Under the pieces are notes generated by a model. It did no database searches. It saw nothing but the letters and a program-made list of their open reading frames with translations, and was not told where the DNA came from. The translations under genes and the position numbers were made by a program. A DNA stretch of 20,131 bases from assembly GCA_003978135.1 (NCBI GenBank), contig QOAL01000074.1, positions 1 to 20,131 on the forward strand, given 5' to 3'. Position 1 is the stretch's first letter. The number at the start of each line of letters is the position of its first letter. Shown one piece after another: positions 1-8,522 of this stretch. This DNA is from Thermodesulfatator sp. (GTDB taxonomy: Bacteria > Desulfobacterota > Dissulfuribacteria > Dissulfuribacterales > QOAL01).

Positions 1-90
1 GGCGGAAGGCGTACTGCCTGTACGTCGAATGCCTGACAACGCAGTAGATGCGGTTTTCTGCCATCGCTAATATAAATTGTTGTGTAAATA
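1..90. repeat. Structured intergenic sequence, possible dispersed repeat, cut by the window edge
   Basis: The first 90 bases contain two small hairpins: CGTAC-TGCCT-GTACG at 10-24, and GATG...CATC at 47-65 with extra pairs around a TTTT loop. Read on the minus strand, an open frame starts at ATG 64-62 and runs off the window edge (21 codons, beginning MAENRIYCVVRHSTYRQYAF). The base pattern (GCGTTG..AGGCATTCGACGTACA) resembles intergenic sequences I recall recurring in deltaproteobacterial genomes, but I cannot check this here. It could instead be the 5' end of a small minus-strand gene leaving the window. No second copy is seen in this window. Confidence 0.3.
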
Positions 91-118
91 AAAAAGGCCC
101 GGAAAACCGGGCCTTTTT
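91..118 (-). terminator. Rho-independent terminator of the octaheme cytochrome gene
   Basis: A perfect 12-bp inverted repeat (AAAAAGGCCCGG, loop AAAA, CCGGGCCTTTTT) sits 30 nt past the stop of the minus-strand cytochrome gene. The GC-rich stem and flanking A and T runs make it able to work in both directions, so it would also stop plus-strand transcription coming from the left edge. Confidence 0.92.
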
Positions 119-148
119 CATTAAGTGTCAAATAAATGGGCTTTTTAT

Positions 149-1459
149 TTAGCTCTTTCCGTGGGAAGCCCTCATCTCTGCGGCAAGCTCCTTGATCTCG
201 CCAAGATCCTTGGTCATCTGGGCCCACCCGTACCAGTAGGCATAGTCAGGATTTACATGGAAGAATCCCTGGTATGCGCGCATCCGGTGTTTCATGTACA
301 TCTGGAAGAGTACCTGCTCGATGAAGCTTACATTCTTGTCCATGTCTTTATAGGTGTCGCTGCCTGGAGCAGAATAGTCTGTCCTCATGAAATAGAGGAA
401 ATCAGGATAGGCAAAGGCCTGCTTGTCACGTTTTTTGAGGATGCCGTCCTTATAAAGCCCAGCCACAATATTGATGGCATCTGCAATAAGTATTGTGGTT
501 TTCTTGATCATCTCATCACCCATCTTGAGCTGAGTTTCTGCATAGTTCTTGGAATGACAAGTAGAACAACGCGCAAGCATCTTGTCACGCTCGGCCTGCC
601 AGGACTCCTGGGTAAGCCTTACCATGTCCACTGATTTTACAGCATCAAGACGTGCAGTGGGTTTTCCTGTCTCGGGATTCAGAACACCAAGGGCCTTGAG
701 AAGGACTACCTGTGCATCTGCCCATTCCTTGTCCTGGATGGGAAGCCTTACACCAAGGAATCCCCAGGAGGTGTGGTTGTTGTGGGTGCCGTCAGGAAGG
801 TGGCAGAACTGGCATGTGGGAGCCGGGGCATCCTTTGGTAGCTGGCCGCGCATCTTTGCGAAATAGCGCTCGCCGTGCTTTGAGCTGGACCACATCTCCC
901 ATTGAGGATGATCGTAGCCCATGTGGCACTGCTGGCATGCCTGTGGATTCTGGGCCTCGGTTTTTGAAAAGCTGTGGCGGGTATGGCACTCATCGCAGGA
1001 GTTGTTCTGGTATCTCCAGCCATGCTCGTGCTGAGCCTTTTTCTGCTCTTCTGTCTTGATCCCCATGTTGTGGCATCCTCCGCAGCCACGTCCGCCTTCC
1101 ATTAACTCGTCAGGCTCAACATGGGTAATGGGCAGGGCATTCAATGAGGTCCACCCAAACTGATGTTTGCCCTTTTTGAAGGAATTAAACTGTTCCTCGT
1201 GGCACTGGGCACAGACGTGCTCATCGGGAAGCTGTACCTTAGCCACATCATCCTTGCTCTTATGTGCATCACCATGACACACGTCGCATGTCACATCATT
1301 CTCTGCATGCTTGCTGACAGACCAATCCTTTACCTGCCCGGGTGTCATTTTCTTATGACACTCGATACAGGCGTTTTCTGCTGCAAAGACATTGCTGGCA
1401 ATGCCCCAAAACATGAAACACAGCACGAAACTCATTGAATAACAAAACTTTTTCTTCAT
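149..1459 (-). CDS. Octaheme c-type cytochrome, hydroxylamine oxidoreductase (HAO) family
   Basis: This 436-residue protein has a Sec signal peptide (residues 1-26, likely cleavage VFA/AEN) and exactly eight CxxCH heme sites starting at residues 31, 58, 83, 126, 155, 175, 216 and 298. Heme number, spacing and the heme-poor C-terminal third match the octaheme HAO family. In Desulfobacterota and Campylobacterota such HAO-like proteins are usually thought to reduce nitrite or hydroxylamine to ammonium rather than oxidise hydroxylamine. The THNNHTSWG stretch after heme 7 is a candidate for active-site residues. C-terminal tyrosines occur at 396, 406, 408 and 410; whether one equals the heme-crosslinking tyrosine of Nitrosomonas HAO needs an alignment. 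The start follows GGAGGAG (1469-1475) with 9-nt spacing. The gene is monocistronic in view: no NrfH or CycX-type quinol partner, nitrate reductase or hcp lies next to it. The octaheme call is firm; the substrate is inferred. Confidence 0.88.
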   Translation of the reverse strand: MKKKFCYSMSFVLCFMFWGIASNVFAAENACIECHKKMTPGQVKDWSVSKHAENDVTCDVCHGDAHKSKDDVAKVQLPDEHVCAQCHEEQFNSFKKGKHQFGWTSLNALPITHVEPDELMEGGRGCGGCHNMGIKTEEQKKAQHEHGWRYQNNSCDECHTRHSFSKTEAQNPQACQQCHMGYDHPQWEMWSSSKHGERYFAKMRGQLPKDAPAPTCQFCHLPDGTHNNHTSWGFLGVRLPIQDKEWADAQVVLLKALGVLNPETGKPTARLDAVKSVDMVRLTQESWQAERDKMLARCSTCHSKNYAETQLKMGDEMIKKTTILIADAINIVAGLYKDGILKKRDKQAFAYPDFLYFMRTDYSAPGSDTYKDMDKNVSFIEQVLFQMYMKHRMRAYQGFFHVNPDYAYWYGWAQMTKDLGEIKELAAEMRASHGKS

Positions 1460-1499
1460 AGACCCATTCTCCTCCTTTTTAAGGTTTTTTAGGATTTAG

Positions 1500-1590
1500 A
1501 TTGTTCCCCGTGGGAAAAAACAGACAAAAAATAATGAATATTTGCAGCGTAGCCTGGACGTTGCAGGCCCTCCACAAACATATTTGTTTC
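1500..1590. promoter_or_regulatory. Three inverted repeats in the cytochrome leader, candidate operators
   Basis: Three dyads lie between the promoter and the ribosome site. TGCAGCGT-N7-ACGTTGCA at 1543-1565 has one mismatch. ACAAA-CATA-TTTGT at 1574-1587 is perfect. TTCCC-CGT-GGGAA at 1504-1516 is perfect. All lie downstream of the predicted transcription start, where a bound repressor or an mRNA structure could act. None matches an FNR (TTGAT-N4-ATCAA) site that I can recognise. Confidence 0.3.
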
Positions 1591-1684
1591 CAGCCTAATC
1601 TAACATTCTATGTAAACTCGGGATCTCGTTTTTTCCAGATTCACTCCATGGATTAAATAAGACACATCATATCTTAAATATTCT

Positions 1685-1713
1685 ATTATATTTGAAACGA
1701 TTGGCTGTGTAAA
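1685..1713 (-). promoter_or_regulatory. Sigma70-type promoter for the octaheme cytochrome gene
   Basis: On the minus strand, TTTACA (1713-1708) and TATAAT (1690-1685) are separated by 17 nt. The expected start near 1678 gives a leader of about 220 nt before the cytochrome ATG. The -35 box overlaps a short hairpin (GCTGT-gtaa-ACAGC, 1704-1717) just past the stop of the upstream outer membrane factor gene. That hairpin has no T-run, so some read-through from the efflux operon is possible. Confidence 0.6.
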
Positions 1714-1722
1714 CAGCTATTT

Positions 1723-4134
1723 TTATTTTTTCACCTGGTTCACCTGCTGTTTCAGGCCTATGGCCTCGTATGCCTTCTGCATCCATGCCGTGCGCTCTGG
1801 CTCTGGCATGAAGATCACAAATTCACCCAGGGCCCTTTCCACTCCCATGAAATCTATAAGAAAATTATACACGGCATTTGCAGCGTCAAGATCTGCACGC
1901 AAGGTCTGGTTCTGGGCGTCCAAAAGGTCAATAATGGTCTTGATGCCTTCCACGTAGGAATCAGTCACGAGCTCCAGGTTCTTCCTGGCTGCTTGCGCCG
2001 CCTGTCTTGAAAGGGTTATGGATGGATATGAAGCCCTGGTCCTGTTCAGCGATGCCAGCACATTCTGGATAATGGCTTCAGCCTTTGCGCTCCTGTTGAT
2101 GCGCAGTCTTGAAACTTCCTGTTCAAGCCGGCTGGCCTCAGCTACCTTTTTCCCCCCTTCAAATAGTGGAATCCTGGCATAAACTCCCACGTTCCAGTCT
2201 GTATCATCCAGGGGGCTCAAGTGGCTGTCCCTCCTGCCGTGACCGTCTTCAGCGAAATACTGGTCCACTTTCCACTCAACGGTAAAATCCGGAAGCCAGA
2301 TCTGTCTCTGGGCTGACACCCTGAGCCTGTCCTTGGCCTTGATGGCAGCGTCGTAGCCCTTGAGTTCCGGCCTTACGTCCAAAGCCCTCTTGGCAGCAAA
2401 TTGCCTGAACTTTCTCATGTACCACGGATTTTCCATGAGCTGGTAATAGAATTTATCGCCTATTATAAATAGGGGATCCTTGAGTGTGGTCTCTTCGGGA
2501 ATAAATTGCTCCTGAAGCGGCCTGTGCAATACCCGGTTCAGGGCCTCCATGGCATCCATGGTGTCTGATTCCTTGAAAAGAAGTTCCTTCTTGTCGTTGG
2601 CATACTTGGCTTCCCAGCGATATACTTCATCCGGTCCTGCCGCACCGGTTGTGACCTTGATCTGGGCCCGCTCCAGGTTGGCCCTGGTGAGCCTAAGGTT
2701 GTCCCGGTAGATACGTTCTATGGTCTTGGCCCGCAGCACATTCAAATAGGCTACGGACGCGTCATAGGTCACATCCAGTCGCACCGTGTCCCTGTTTCGC
2801 TCTCTGAATTCCTGGAGATGTTCCTGGGCCGTGTATTTTGCCCACTTTTTGTCCGAATACAAAAGGACTGAGCCACCGGCAGTACCTGTCCAGGCCCTTT
2901 CCGGGGTCATGCCACTTCCTGCCTTGGCCCTGTCCTGGTCTATGGCCCTGGCTCCAGTGGAAACGTCCACCCTGGGCAGAAGATCTGCCATTGCCTCTCT
3001 GACCGCGTGTTCCCCCGCCTTGACATATGTTTTCGCCGAGAGCAGGCGCAGGTTGGCCTGAACGGCCTCGTCTACAGCCTTTTTGATATTCAGCCGTCTC
3101 TTAATGTCATGCCTGTCATGGTTTATGAGACGTGCATTTGTAAGCAGCAACAGGCTGGGATAGATTTGCAGGGCCCTCGCAGTTGCCATATTTATGGCAA
3201 GCCGTGTATTCCTGACATAACCTACCTTCACCGTTTCAGGACTTTGCCCGTCAAGTATGTCAACTACCGCCACTGCTGTGCGCCTTGCCAAGACATCAGC
3301 CCTGTCCTGGGATTCCATGCAGGCCAGGAGCCCATCTTCCACCTGCTGTGGGTCCCACATGGAAAAACCCGCAATACCCTTTTCTATCAGCCCCTTTGCA
3401 AGTAGCCTTACCTGCTCTCTGTCCATGTGCCAAAGGGCACCGGTTAGGACCGCCTGGGTACCCTGGGGAATTGCATCGAGTACCTCTTTGGCTGAACTTC
3501 CTGCGGACACTATATCAAGTTTTACTCCCAGCTTTGCAGCATGCTTGGATGCTTGATCCATAAGTTCAGGGAATGCAGCCACCTCCCGCTCATCCAGGAT
3601 AATTATAGCCTGGTTAAAGCTTGAAATTTTTTTAAAGGTTTCGATGTCTTGGTCAAGGTGATAAACAGAATCTATATAAACCAGGTTTTTAATGGTCCTT
3701 TTGCCTGTCTTTTTCATGGCGTCATCCAAGACAAAGTTCACCACAAACGGCGCCACAACTGGTTTTGATAGATTCTTCATTCTCACACTTTCTGTAGATG
3801 AGATAACACCCAGGGTCAGGATCAATCGCGGTTCAGGAGCCTTGAGAAGCCTTTCCAGGGCACTTCTGGTCCCCTTTACCGTATTGTGTCCGGAAAGAGT
3901 CATTCCCTGGGGGAATACAAACCGGGTTTCAGAATCTGCCAGGGCACTCAATTCCTTTTTGAACAGGTGCACTGTTGCCTGATCTGCTGGAGTCATGCCA
4001 TCCGTGACTATTCCTATTCTGTAGACCTTTTTGGCCAAGGGGCCCGTGTCACATCCCTTTGCTCCTGCAGCCGAGGCGAAAAATACCGGGGGCAAAAGCC
4101 CGAACAGGACAAACAGACAGATGTGTTTCCTCAT
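1723..4134 (-). CDS. Fusion: ABC-type periplasmic substrate-binding domain + TolC-like outer membrane factor
   Basis: I start this 803-residue protein at ATG 4134-4132, preceded by CAGGAG 7 nt upstream and opening a signal peptide (MRKHICLFVLFGLLPPVFFA). Longer in-frame starts at 4155 and 4197 lie within or over the permease gene and lack a good ribosome site. Residues about 37-340 look like the ABC_sub_bind family (PF04392): IGIVTDG near the start, RLILTLGVISS, and the family-typical end RLAINMATARAL. Residues about 350-785 are a TolC-type outer membrane factor with two repeats of the long helical barrel, e.g. YLNVLRAKTIERIYRDNLRL and the second repeat beginning RPELKGYDAAI. Typical outer membrane factors are 430-500 residues, so about 330 residues are added. 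It is the last gene of the MFP-RND-OMF operon, 22 nt after the permease. The domain calls are strong; the role of the binding domain is unknown and could be substrate capture or sensing. Confidence 0.85.
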   Translation of the reverse strand: MRKHICLFVLFGLLPPVFFASAAGAKGCDTGPLAKKVYRIGIVTDGMTPADQATVHLFKKELSALADSETRFVFPQGMTLSGHNTVKGTRSALERLLKAPEPRLILTLGVISSTESVRMKNLSKPVVAPFVVNFVLDDAMKKTGKRTIKNLVYIDSVYHLDQDIETFKKISSFNQAIIILDEREVAAFPELMDQASKHAAKLGVKLDIVSAGSSAKEVLDAIPQGTQAVLTGALWHMDREQVRLLAKGLIEKGIAGFSMWDPQQVEDGLLACMESQDRADVLARRTAVAVVDILDGQSPETVKVGYVRNTRLAINMATARALQIYPSLLLLTNARLINHDRHDIKRRLNIKKAVDEAVQANLRLLSAKTYVKAGEHAVREAMADLLPRVDVSTGARAIDQDRAKAGSGMTPERAWTGTAGGSVLLYSDKKWAKYTAQEHLQEFRERNRDTVRLDVTYDASVAYLNVLRAKTIERIYRDNLRLTRANLERAQIKVTTGAAGPDEVYRWEAKYANDKKELLFKESDTMDAMEALNRVLHRPLQEQFIPEETTLKDPLFIIGDKFYYQLMENPWYMRKFRQFAAKRALDVRPELKGYDAAIKAKDRLRVSAQRQIWLPDFTVEWKVDQYFAEDGHGRRDSHLSPLDDTDWNVGVYARIPLFEGGKKVAEASRLEQEVSRLRINRSAKAEAIIQNVLASLNRTRASYPSITLSRQAAQAARKNLELVTDSYVEGIKTIIDLLDAQNQTLRADLDAANAVYNFLIDFMGVERALGEFVIFMPEPERTAWMQKAYEAIGLKQQVNQVKK

Positions 4135-4156
4135 AATATTACTCCTGAAAACCATA

Positions 4157-7100
4157 TCACTTAATCCCAAAAAAGGTTGCGTAGAGTACGGGTACAAATA
4201 CCAGGGTCAGCACCGTGGCAAAGCCCAGGCCGAAAACAATGGTAACCGCCATGGATACGAAAAAAGCATCCTGGAACAGTGGTATCATGCCCATCATGGT
4301 GGTAAGGGCTGCCATCATTACCGGCTGCATCCTGGAAACACCAGACTCCACAATGGCCTCCATACCCCCCATCCCTGATCTTATGTTTATGTCAATCTGA
4401 TCTATCAGGACCAGGGCATTTTTGATGAGCATTCCAGAAAGGCTCATGAGGCCCAGAAGGGCCATGAAGCCAAAGGGCTGGTGGAGCAGCAGAAGGCCCG
4501 CGGTAACGCCTATCAGGGCCAGGGGGACAGTGAGCCAGATTATGAGCGGCTGCCTGAATGCATTGAACATGAAGATGACTATTAGCACCATCATGCCGAA
4601 GTAAATGGGGATGTTTTGGGCAAGCTGTTTCTGGGAGTCCGAGGAGTCTTCAAGCTCTCCTCCCCAGGCAATGAAGTAGCCAGCCCTGTTTTTCAAGGGC
4701 AGGATGTCATCATACTTGATAGGGATGGTAGATGCCGTCCACTTTTCCCCCTCTTCCAGGGGCCTGCCCCTGTACGCTGCAAGGTCCACTCCCAGGGCCT
4801 GTTCAATCTTGGGTTTGACCCTCGCCATGAGTTCTGCAGGAAGCTCCTGCCCCCTGGGATCGGCATGGAGCTTGATCATGAGCCTCCTGTGCCAGCGGGA
4901 TATTCTGGCGTTTTCCCAACCCGTATCCAGGCCGTTCAGCACCTGAAGTATGGGTACATATTTATGGGCCATCGGGCTGAAAAGCTGAATTTCAGAAAGA
5001 TCCTCTATAGTATCCCTTTCATCATCCGGGGCCCTGGCTATAATTGGTATCAGGTTGATACCCTCCCGGTATACTCCGGTAGTGGTGCCGGAGTAATTGG
5101 ACTGAATTGCCTGGGCAACCATAGGCCTGGTGATGCCAAGGGCCATTGCCCTGTCTTCGGCCAGGATGGGAATGGGCAATTTGACCTTTTCTCCCCACTC
5201 GGTCCTGACGGCCTTTGCTCCTTCCTGCCGGAATATGGCCATTGCCTTGTTGGCAAGGGCCCTTAGTTCCTCTGGATCAGAGCCGTTTATGCGGAGCTGG
5301 ATCTTTCCACCGGTGGCAGGCCCGAGGTTGAATTTTTTCACGTTAATACAGGCATCCGGGAACATGCTCTCCAGGTCGTTCTGTATTTTTACCCGGATTT
5401 TGTCTACGTGTCTGTAATCGTCAACGGAAACCAGGACGCATGCATATTGGCTTGCCGCATCTACAGGCACGCTGTAGGTGAGTAGAAACCTGGGATGGCC
5501 ACCGCCGATGGCAGTGGAGATCATGGTTATGCCCTTTTGTTTTTTAAGATATTCTTCAATCCTGACGACATTCTTCTCCGTGTCCCTGATATGGATGCCC
5601 TCCCTGAACTGGCATTCCACCATGAACTGGGGCCTGGTGGAGGCAGGGAAGAAAAGCTGTTTCACATAGCCGAAGCCGATTACAGAGGTTATAAAAAGGG
5701 CAATAACCACTCCTATGGAAATCCAGCGGGCCTTTATGGCACTTGCCAGAAACTTCCTGTAAATCTGATAAAATTTGCCACCGTATGCCTCCTCATCGCT
5801 TCCTCCTGCCTCCATCTCCTTTTTGCTCAGGATGAACTTTTTTGTAACAAGGGGTGTTGTCGTTACAGCTGTGAGCCATGAAAGTGAAAGAGAAATGAGT
5901 ATTACGTAATAAAGGGATTGGCAGTATTCACCTGTGGAATTGTTCATACCCCCTATGGATGCAAAGGCCATAACTGCAACGGCAGTAGCGGCCAGAAGCG
6001 GCATGGAATTTTGACCGACTACATCTTTGGCCGCCTGAAGACCATCTATGCCCTTCTTCATCTTCACCTTCATGCCATCCACTATCACAATGGCATTGTC
6101 AACCAGCATACCCAGGGCAATAATCAGGGCTCCCAGGGAAATGCGCTCAAGGGTTATATGGTAATAACCCATTACTACAAAGGTAGCTGAAATAGTCAGC
6201 AGCAGGATGAAGCCGATAATGGTGCCTGCCCGCACCCCCATGAACACGGCCAGTACAACAATTACTATGGCTACGGACTCAAGCAGATTGATAACAAAGC
6301 CGTTTACAGCCTTGGTCACTGACTTGGACTGCATGGAGATTTCCTTTAGTTCCATGCCTACTGGAATCTGGTCATCCAGTTCAGCCAGTCTTTTGAGCAC
6401 GGCGTTGCCCATGGTCACCGCGTTGCCTCCCAGTACCGTGGAAATGGCTATGCCTATGCCTTCCTGGCCATCCACTCGAAGCACCTTGGAGGGAGGATCA
6501 ACGTAGCCGCGCTTTACTGTGGCTACATCCCTAAGATAGATGAGCTTGCCTTGCTTCGAGGCGATAAAGAGCTTTTCAAAATCTTTTTCTGACTTGAACT
6601 CACCGGTTGGATTAATAGCGAGATATTGTGTGTCAAATTTGATTCTTCCTGAATCCACAGGCAGATTCTTGGCCTGGAGGGCGTTGAAGATATCCTGCCT
6701 GGTAATCCCCAGGGCCGCCATTTTTGATCTGGACATCTCAACATAGATGGCCTCTGATCTGACGCCGAAAAGCTCTATCTTTTTCACATCCTGAACAACA
6801 AGAAGTTCCCTCTGGAGCAGCTCGGCAATATCTTTCAGTTCTGCAAATGTATATCCCTCACCTACAAGCCCGAAATAAACGCCGTAAACATCTCCGAAAT
6901 CATCGTTTACTGTTATGGGACCGGCGCCAGGTGGCAGATTCTTTTCATTGTCGCCCATCTTGCGTCTGAGTTCATCCCAGACTTGTGGCAGGTCGTCTTT
7001 TCTGTACTTGTCCTTGATCTTTACGTCCACCACGGAAAGCCCGCGGGAAGAATAGGACTCGACTCTCTTGAGCTGTCCCATCTGTTGAACGGCCTTTTCA

Positions 7101-7300
7101 ATGACCTCGGTGACCTCCTCTTGCACCTCCATGGGAGACGCTCCGGGATAGGGAGTGATTATTACAGCTTCTTTTATGGCGAACTCAGGGTCCTCCAGCC
7201 TGGGTAGCCCCATATAGGCAAAATATCCCAGGATCAGCACCACAAAGGTCAGGGTCCAGGTAATTACACTTTTCTTGATAGCAAATTCGGCTATATTCAT
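4157..7300 (-). CDS. RND efflux permease (AcrB/MexB-like, HAE type)
   Basis: This 1047-residue inner membrane proton antiporter has the full RND size and the usual N-terminal helix (MNIAEFAIKKSVITWTLTFV). Large periplasmic loops follow TM1 and TM7, and TM blocks lie near residues 335-500 and 870-1045. The family motif GASPMEVQEEVTEVIEKA is near residue 54. The TM4 proton-relay motif reads GMLVDNAIVIVD, so D401 is followed by N402 where AcrB has D407-D408. The TM10 lysine is kept (SGMLIKNALVLID). It is translated 4 nt after the MFP gene stop and 22 nt before the outer membrane factor, so the tripartite pump is one transcriptional unit. The substrate cannot be told from sequence; the LVDN motif argues against the classic CzcA heavy-metal group. 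Confidence 0.9.
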   Translation of the reverse strand: MNIAEFAIKKSVITWTLTFVVLILGYFAYMGLPRLEDPEFAIKEAVIITPYPGASPMEVQEEVTEVIEKAVQQMGQLKRVESYSSRGLSVVDVKIKDKYRKDDLPQVWDELRRKMGDNEKNLPPGAGPITVNDDFGDVYGVYFGLVGEGYTFAELKDIAELLQRELLVVQDVKKIELFGVRSEAIYVEMSRSKMAALGITRQDIFNALQAKNLPVDSGRIKFDTQYLAINPTGEFKSEKDFEKLFIASKQGKLIYLRDVATVKRGYVDPPSKVLRVDGQEGIGIAISTVLGGNAVTMGNAVLKRLAELDDQIPVGMELKEISMQSKSVTKAVNGFVINLLESVAIVIVVLAVFMGVRAGTIIGFILLLTISATFVVMGYYHITLERISLGALIIALGMLVDNAIVIVDGMKVKMKKGIDGLQAAKDVVGQNSMPLLAATAVAVMAFASIGGMNNSTGEYCQSLYYVILISLSLSWLTAVTTTPLVTKKFILSKKEMEAGGSDEEAYGGKFYQIYRKFLASAIKARWISIGVVIALFITSVIGFGYVKQLFFPASTRPQFMVECQFREGIHIRDTEKNVVRIEEYLKKQKGITMISTAIGGGHPRFLLTYSVPVDAASQYACVLVSVDDYRHVDKIRVKIQNDLESMFPDACINVKKFNLGPATGGKIQLRINGSDPEELRALANKAMAIFRQEGAKAVRTEWGEKVKLPIPILAEDRAMALGITRPMVAQAIQSNYSGTTTGVYREGINLIPIIARAPDDERDTIEDLSEIQLFSPMAHKYVPILQVLNGLDTGWENARISRWHRRLMIKLHADPRGQELPAELMARVKPKIEQALGVDLAAYRGRPLEEGEKWTASTIPIKYDDILPLKNRAGYFIAWGGELEDSSDSQKQLAQNIPIYFGMMVLIVIFMFNAFRQPLIIWLTVPLALIGVTAGLLLLHQPFGFMALLGLMSLSGMLIKNALVLIDQIDINIRSGMGGMEAIVESGVSRMQPVMMAALTTMMGMIPLFQDAFFVSMAVTIVFGLGFATVLTLVFVPVLYATFFGIK

Positions 7301-7304
7301 CGCC

Positions 7305-8420
7305 CTATATTCCTGTCCTCTGTTTTTCCCAGGGTCTTACCTTCATTCCTTCCTTCAATTTTGTCACGCCTGCCACGACTATGATTTCTCCGGGCTTAAG
7401 CCCCTCGGTGATGCGTATGCCAGCGGAATCCTGAAGGCTGCCGATCTTTACGTACCGCCTGTGTACCACTCCCTGGTCCTGGTCAAAGACCCAGACGTAG
7501 GGCTTGTTCTTCGGGGCATCCAGAACCGCCAGGGCCGGCACAAGGATTTCTGAACCTTTGTTATTTTCAGGCGAATACACCATGGTTACCGTGGCTGTCA
7601 TGCCTGGAAGTATGTTGGCTTCATGAGGCTGGTCTGTAATCAGGACCACCTGGTAGGTCTGTGTGGCAGGATCTGCCTCTGTGGAATACTCCTTGACTGA
7701 CAGGGGGAACTTCTTGCCCGGGATGGATTCAAAGGTGGCATAAATCTCTCTTCCATCCTGCTGCCTGACTGCTGCCATAACAAGTTCAGGGACATTTATG
7801 AGGACCTCGATCCTTGAAATATCCTGCAGGAACACTATGGGCTCTTTGGCCTTCACCTTGTAAAAATTTTCCACATATCTCTTGGCAATGACCCCGTCAA
7901 AAGGTGCACGAAGGGTTGTGTCGCACAAGGCGTTGCGAGCATTCTCAAGATTGGCCAGGGCTACATCCCTTGCTGCCCGATACCTGTCATAGTCGGCCTT
8001 TGACACCTGTTTCTTGGCATATAGCTCCTTGTACCTGTTGAACTGCTGTTCTGCTTCCCTGAATTTGGCCAAGGCCTCTTTTACTGCATTAAGGAAATCC
8101 CTTTTATCGATCTGTGCGATCAGATCTCCTTCCCTGACGTGTTCGCCTTCCTCCACGGGAAGCTCCACAAGGGGTCCGGATACCTTGAAAGAGAGCACTG
8201 CCCGTTTGCTGGCCCTTACAGTTCCAGGAAAACCATGACTTAGAAGCGTGGCAGTATCCTTGACCATCATTATTTTTACAGGCTTTATTACTTCCCTCTT
8301 CTGCTGCTTCTCTTCCTTGCCGCAGCCTGAAACCAGCAGAACCAGAACGGATATAAAAACTATCGTGGTTCTGGCAGCAGCAGAAACTGTAAACTCCCTG
8401 AAAATGTTGACTGATTTCAT
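7305..8420 (-). CDS. RND efflux periplasmic adaptor (membrane fusion protein), lipoprotein
   Basis: This 371-residue adaptor links the permease to the outer membrane factor. A signal peptide ends in a lipobox, LVSGC, with the lipidated cysteine at residue 33. A split lipoyl domain follows (GTVRASKRAVLSFKVSGPL... and ...LCDTTLRAPFDGVIAKRYV) around an alpha-helical hairpin (about residues 95-155: EALAKFREAEQQFNRYKELY). The C-terminal beta-barrel and membrane-proximal region include ILPGMTATV and end with GLKPGEIIVVAGVTKLKEGM. The start is set by AGGAGG 5 nt upstream. It is the first gene of the operon, downstream of the promoter at 8484-8511. No TetR, MarR or two-component regulator of the pump is in view. 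Confidence 0.92.
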   Translation of the reverse strand: MKSVNIFREFTVSAAARTTIVFISVLVLLVSGCGKEEKQQKREVIKPVKIMMVKDTATLLSHGFPGTVRASKRAVLSFKVSGPLVELPVEEGEHVREGDLIAQIDKRDFLNAVKEALAKFREAEQQFNRYKELYAKKQVSKADYDRYRAARDVALANLENARNALCDTTLRAPFDGVIAKRYVENFYKVKAKEPIVFLQDISRIEVLINVPELVMAAVRQQDGREIYATFESIPGKKFPLSVKEYSTEADPATQTYQVVLITDQPHEANILPGMTATVTMVYSPENNKGSEILVPALAVLDAPKNKPYVWVFDQDQGVVHRRYVKIGSLQDSAGIRITEGLKPGEIIVVAGVTKLKEGMKVRPWEKQRTGI

Positions 8421-8483
8421 TGAGCCTCCTGAAATCCAATAATATTTTTATTTTTTATGCTACAGTATATTATGTTGACATGT

Positions 8484-8511
8484 ATCATAAAGAAAGAACT
8501 AAAACGGGCAA
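8484..8511 (-). promoter_or_regulatory. Sigma70-type promoter of the RND efflux operon
   Basis: On the minus strand TTGCCC (8511-8506) and TATGAT (8489-8484) are 16 nt apart, giving a start near 8477 and a leader of roughly 57 nt. An imperfect dyad, TGACATGTATCA (8476-8487), overlaps the -10 box and would be a sensible operator position. It is too imperfect to assign to a regulator family. Confidence 0.5.
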
Positions 8512-8522
8512 ACAACCATTTT

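Noticed and set aside
4135..4197. Longer starts for the outer membrane factor (4197 or 4155)
   Set aside because: They would place extra residues before the signal peptide and overlap the permease stop without a ribosome site; ATG 4134 has CAGGAG.
4616..5266. A 216-codon plus-strand frame opposite the RND permease gene
   Set aside because: It is fully antisense to a well-supported permease, has no family features or ribosome site, and comes from codon bias on the other strand. The same holds for other long antisense frames, such as 3007-3405 and 5495-5881.
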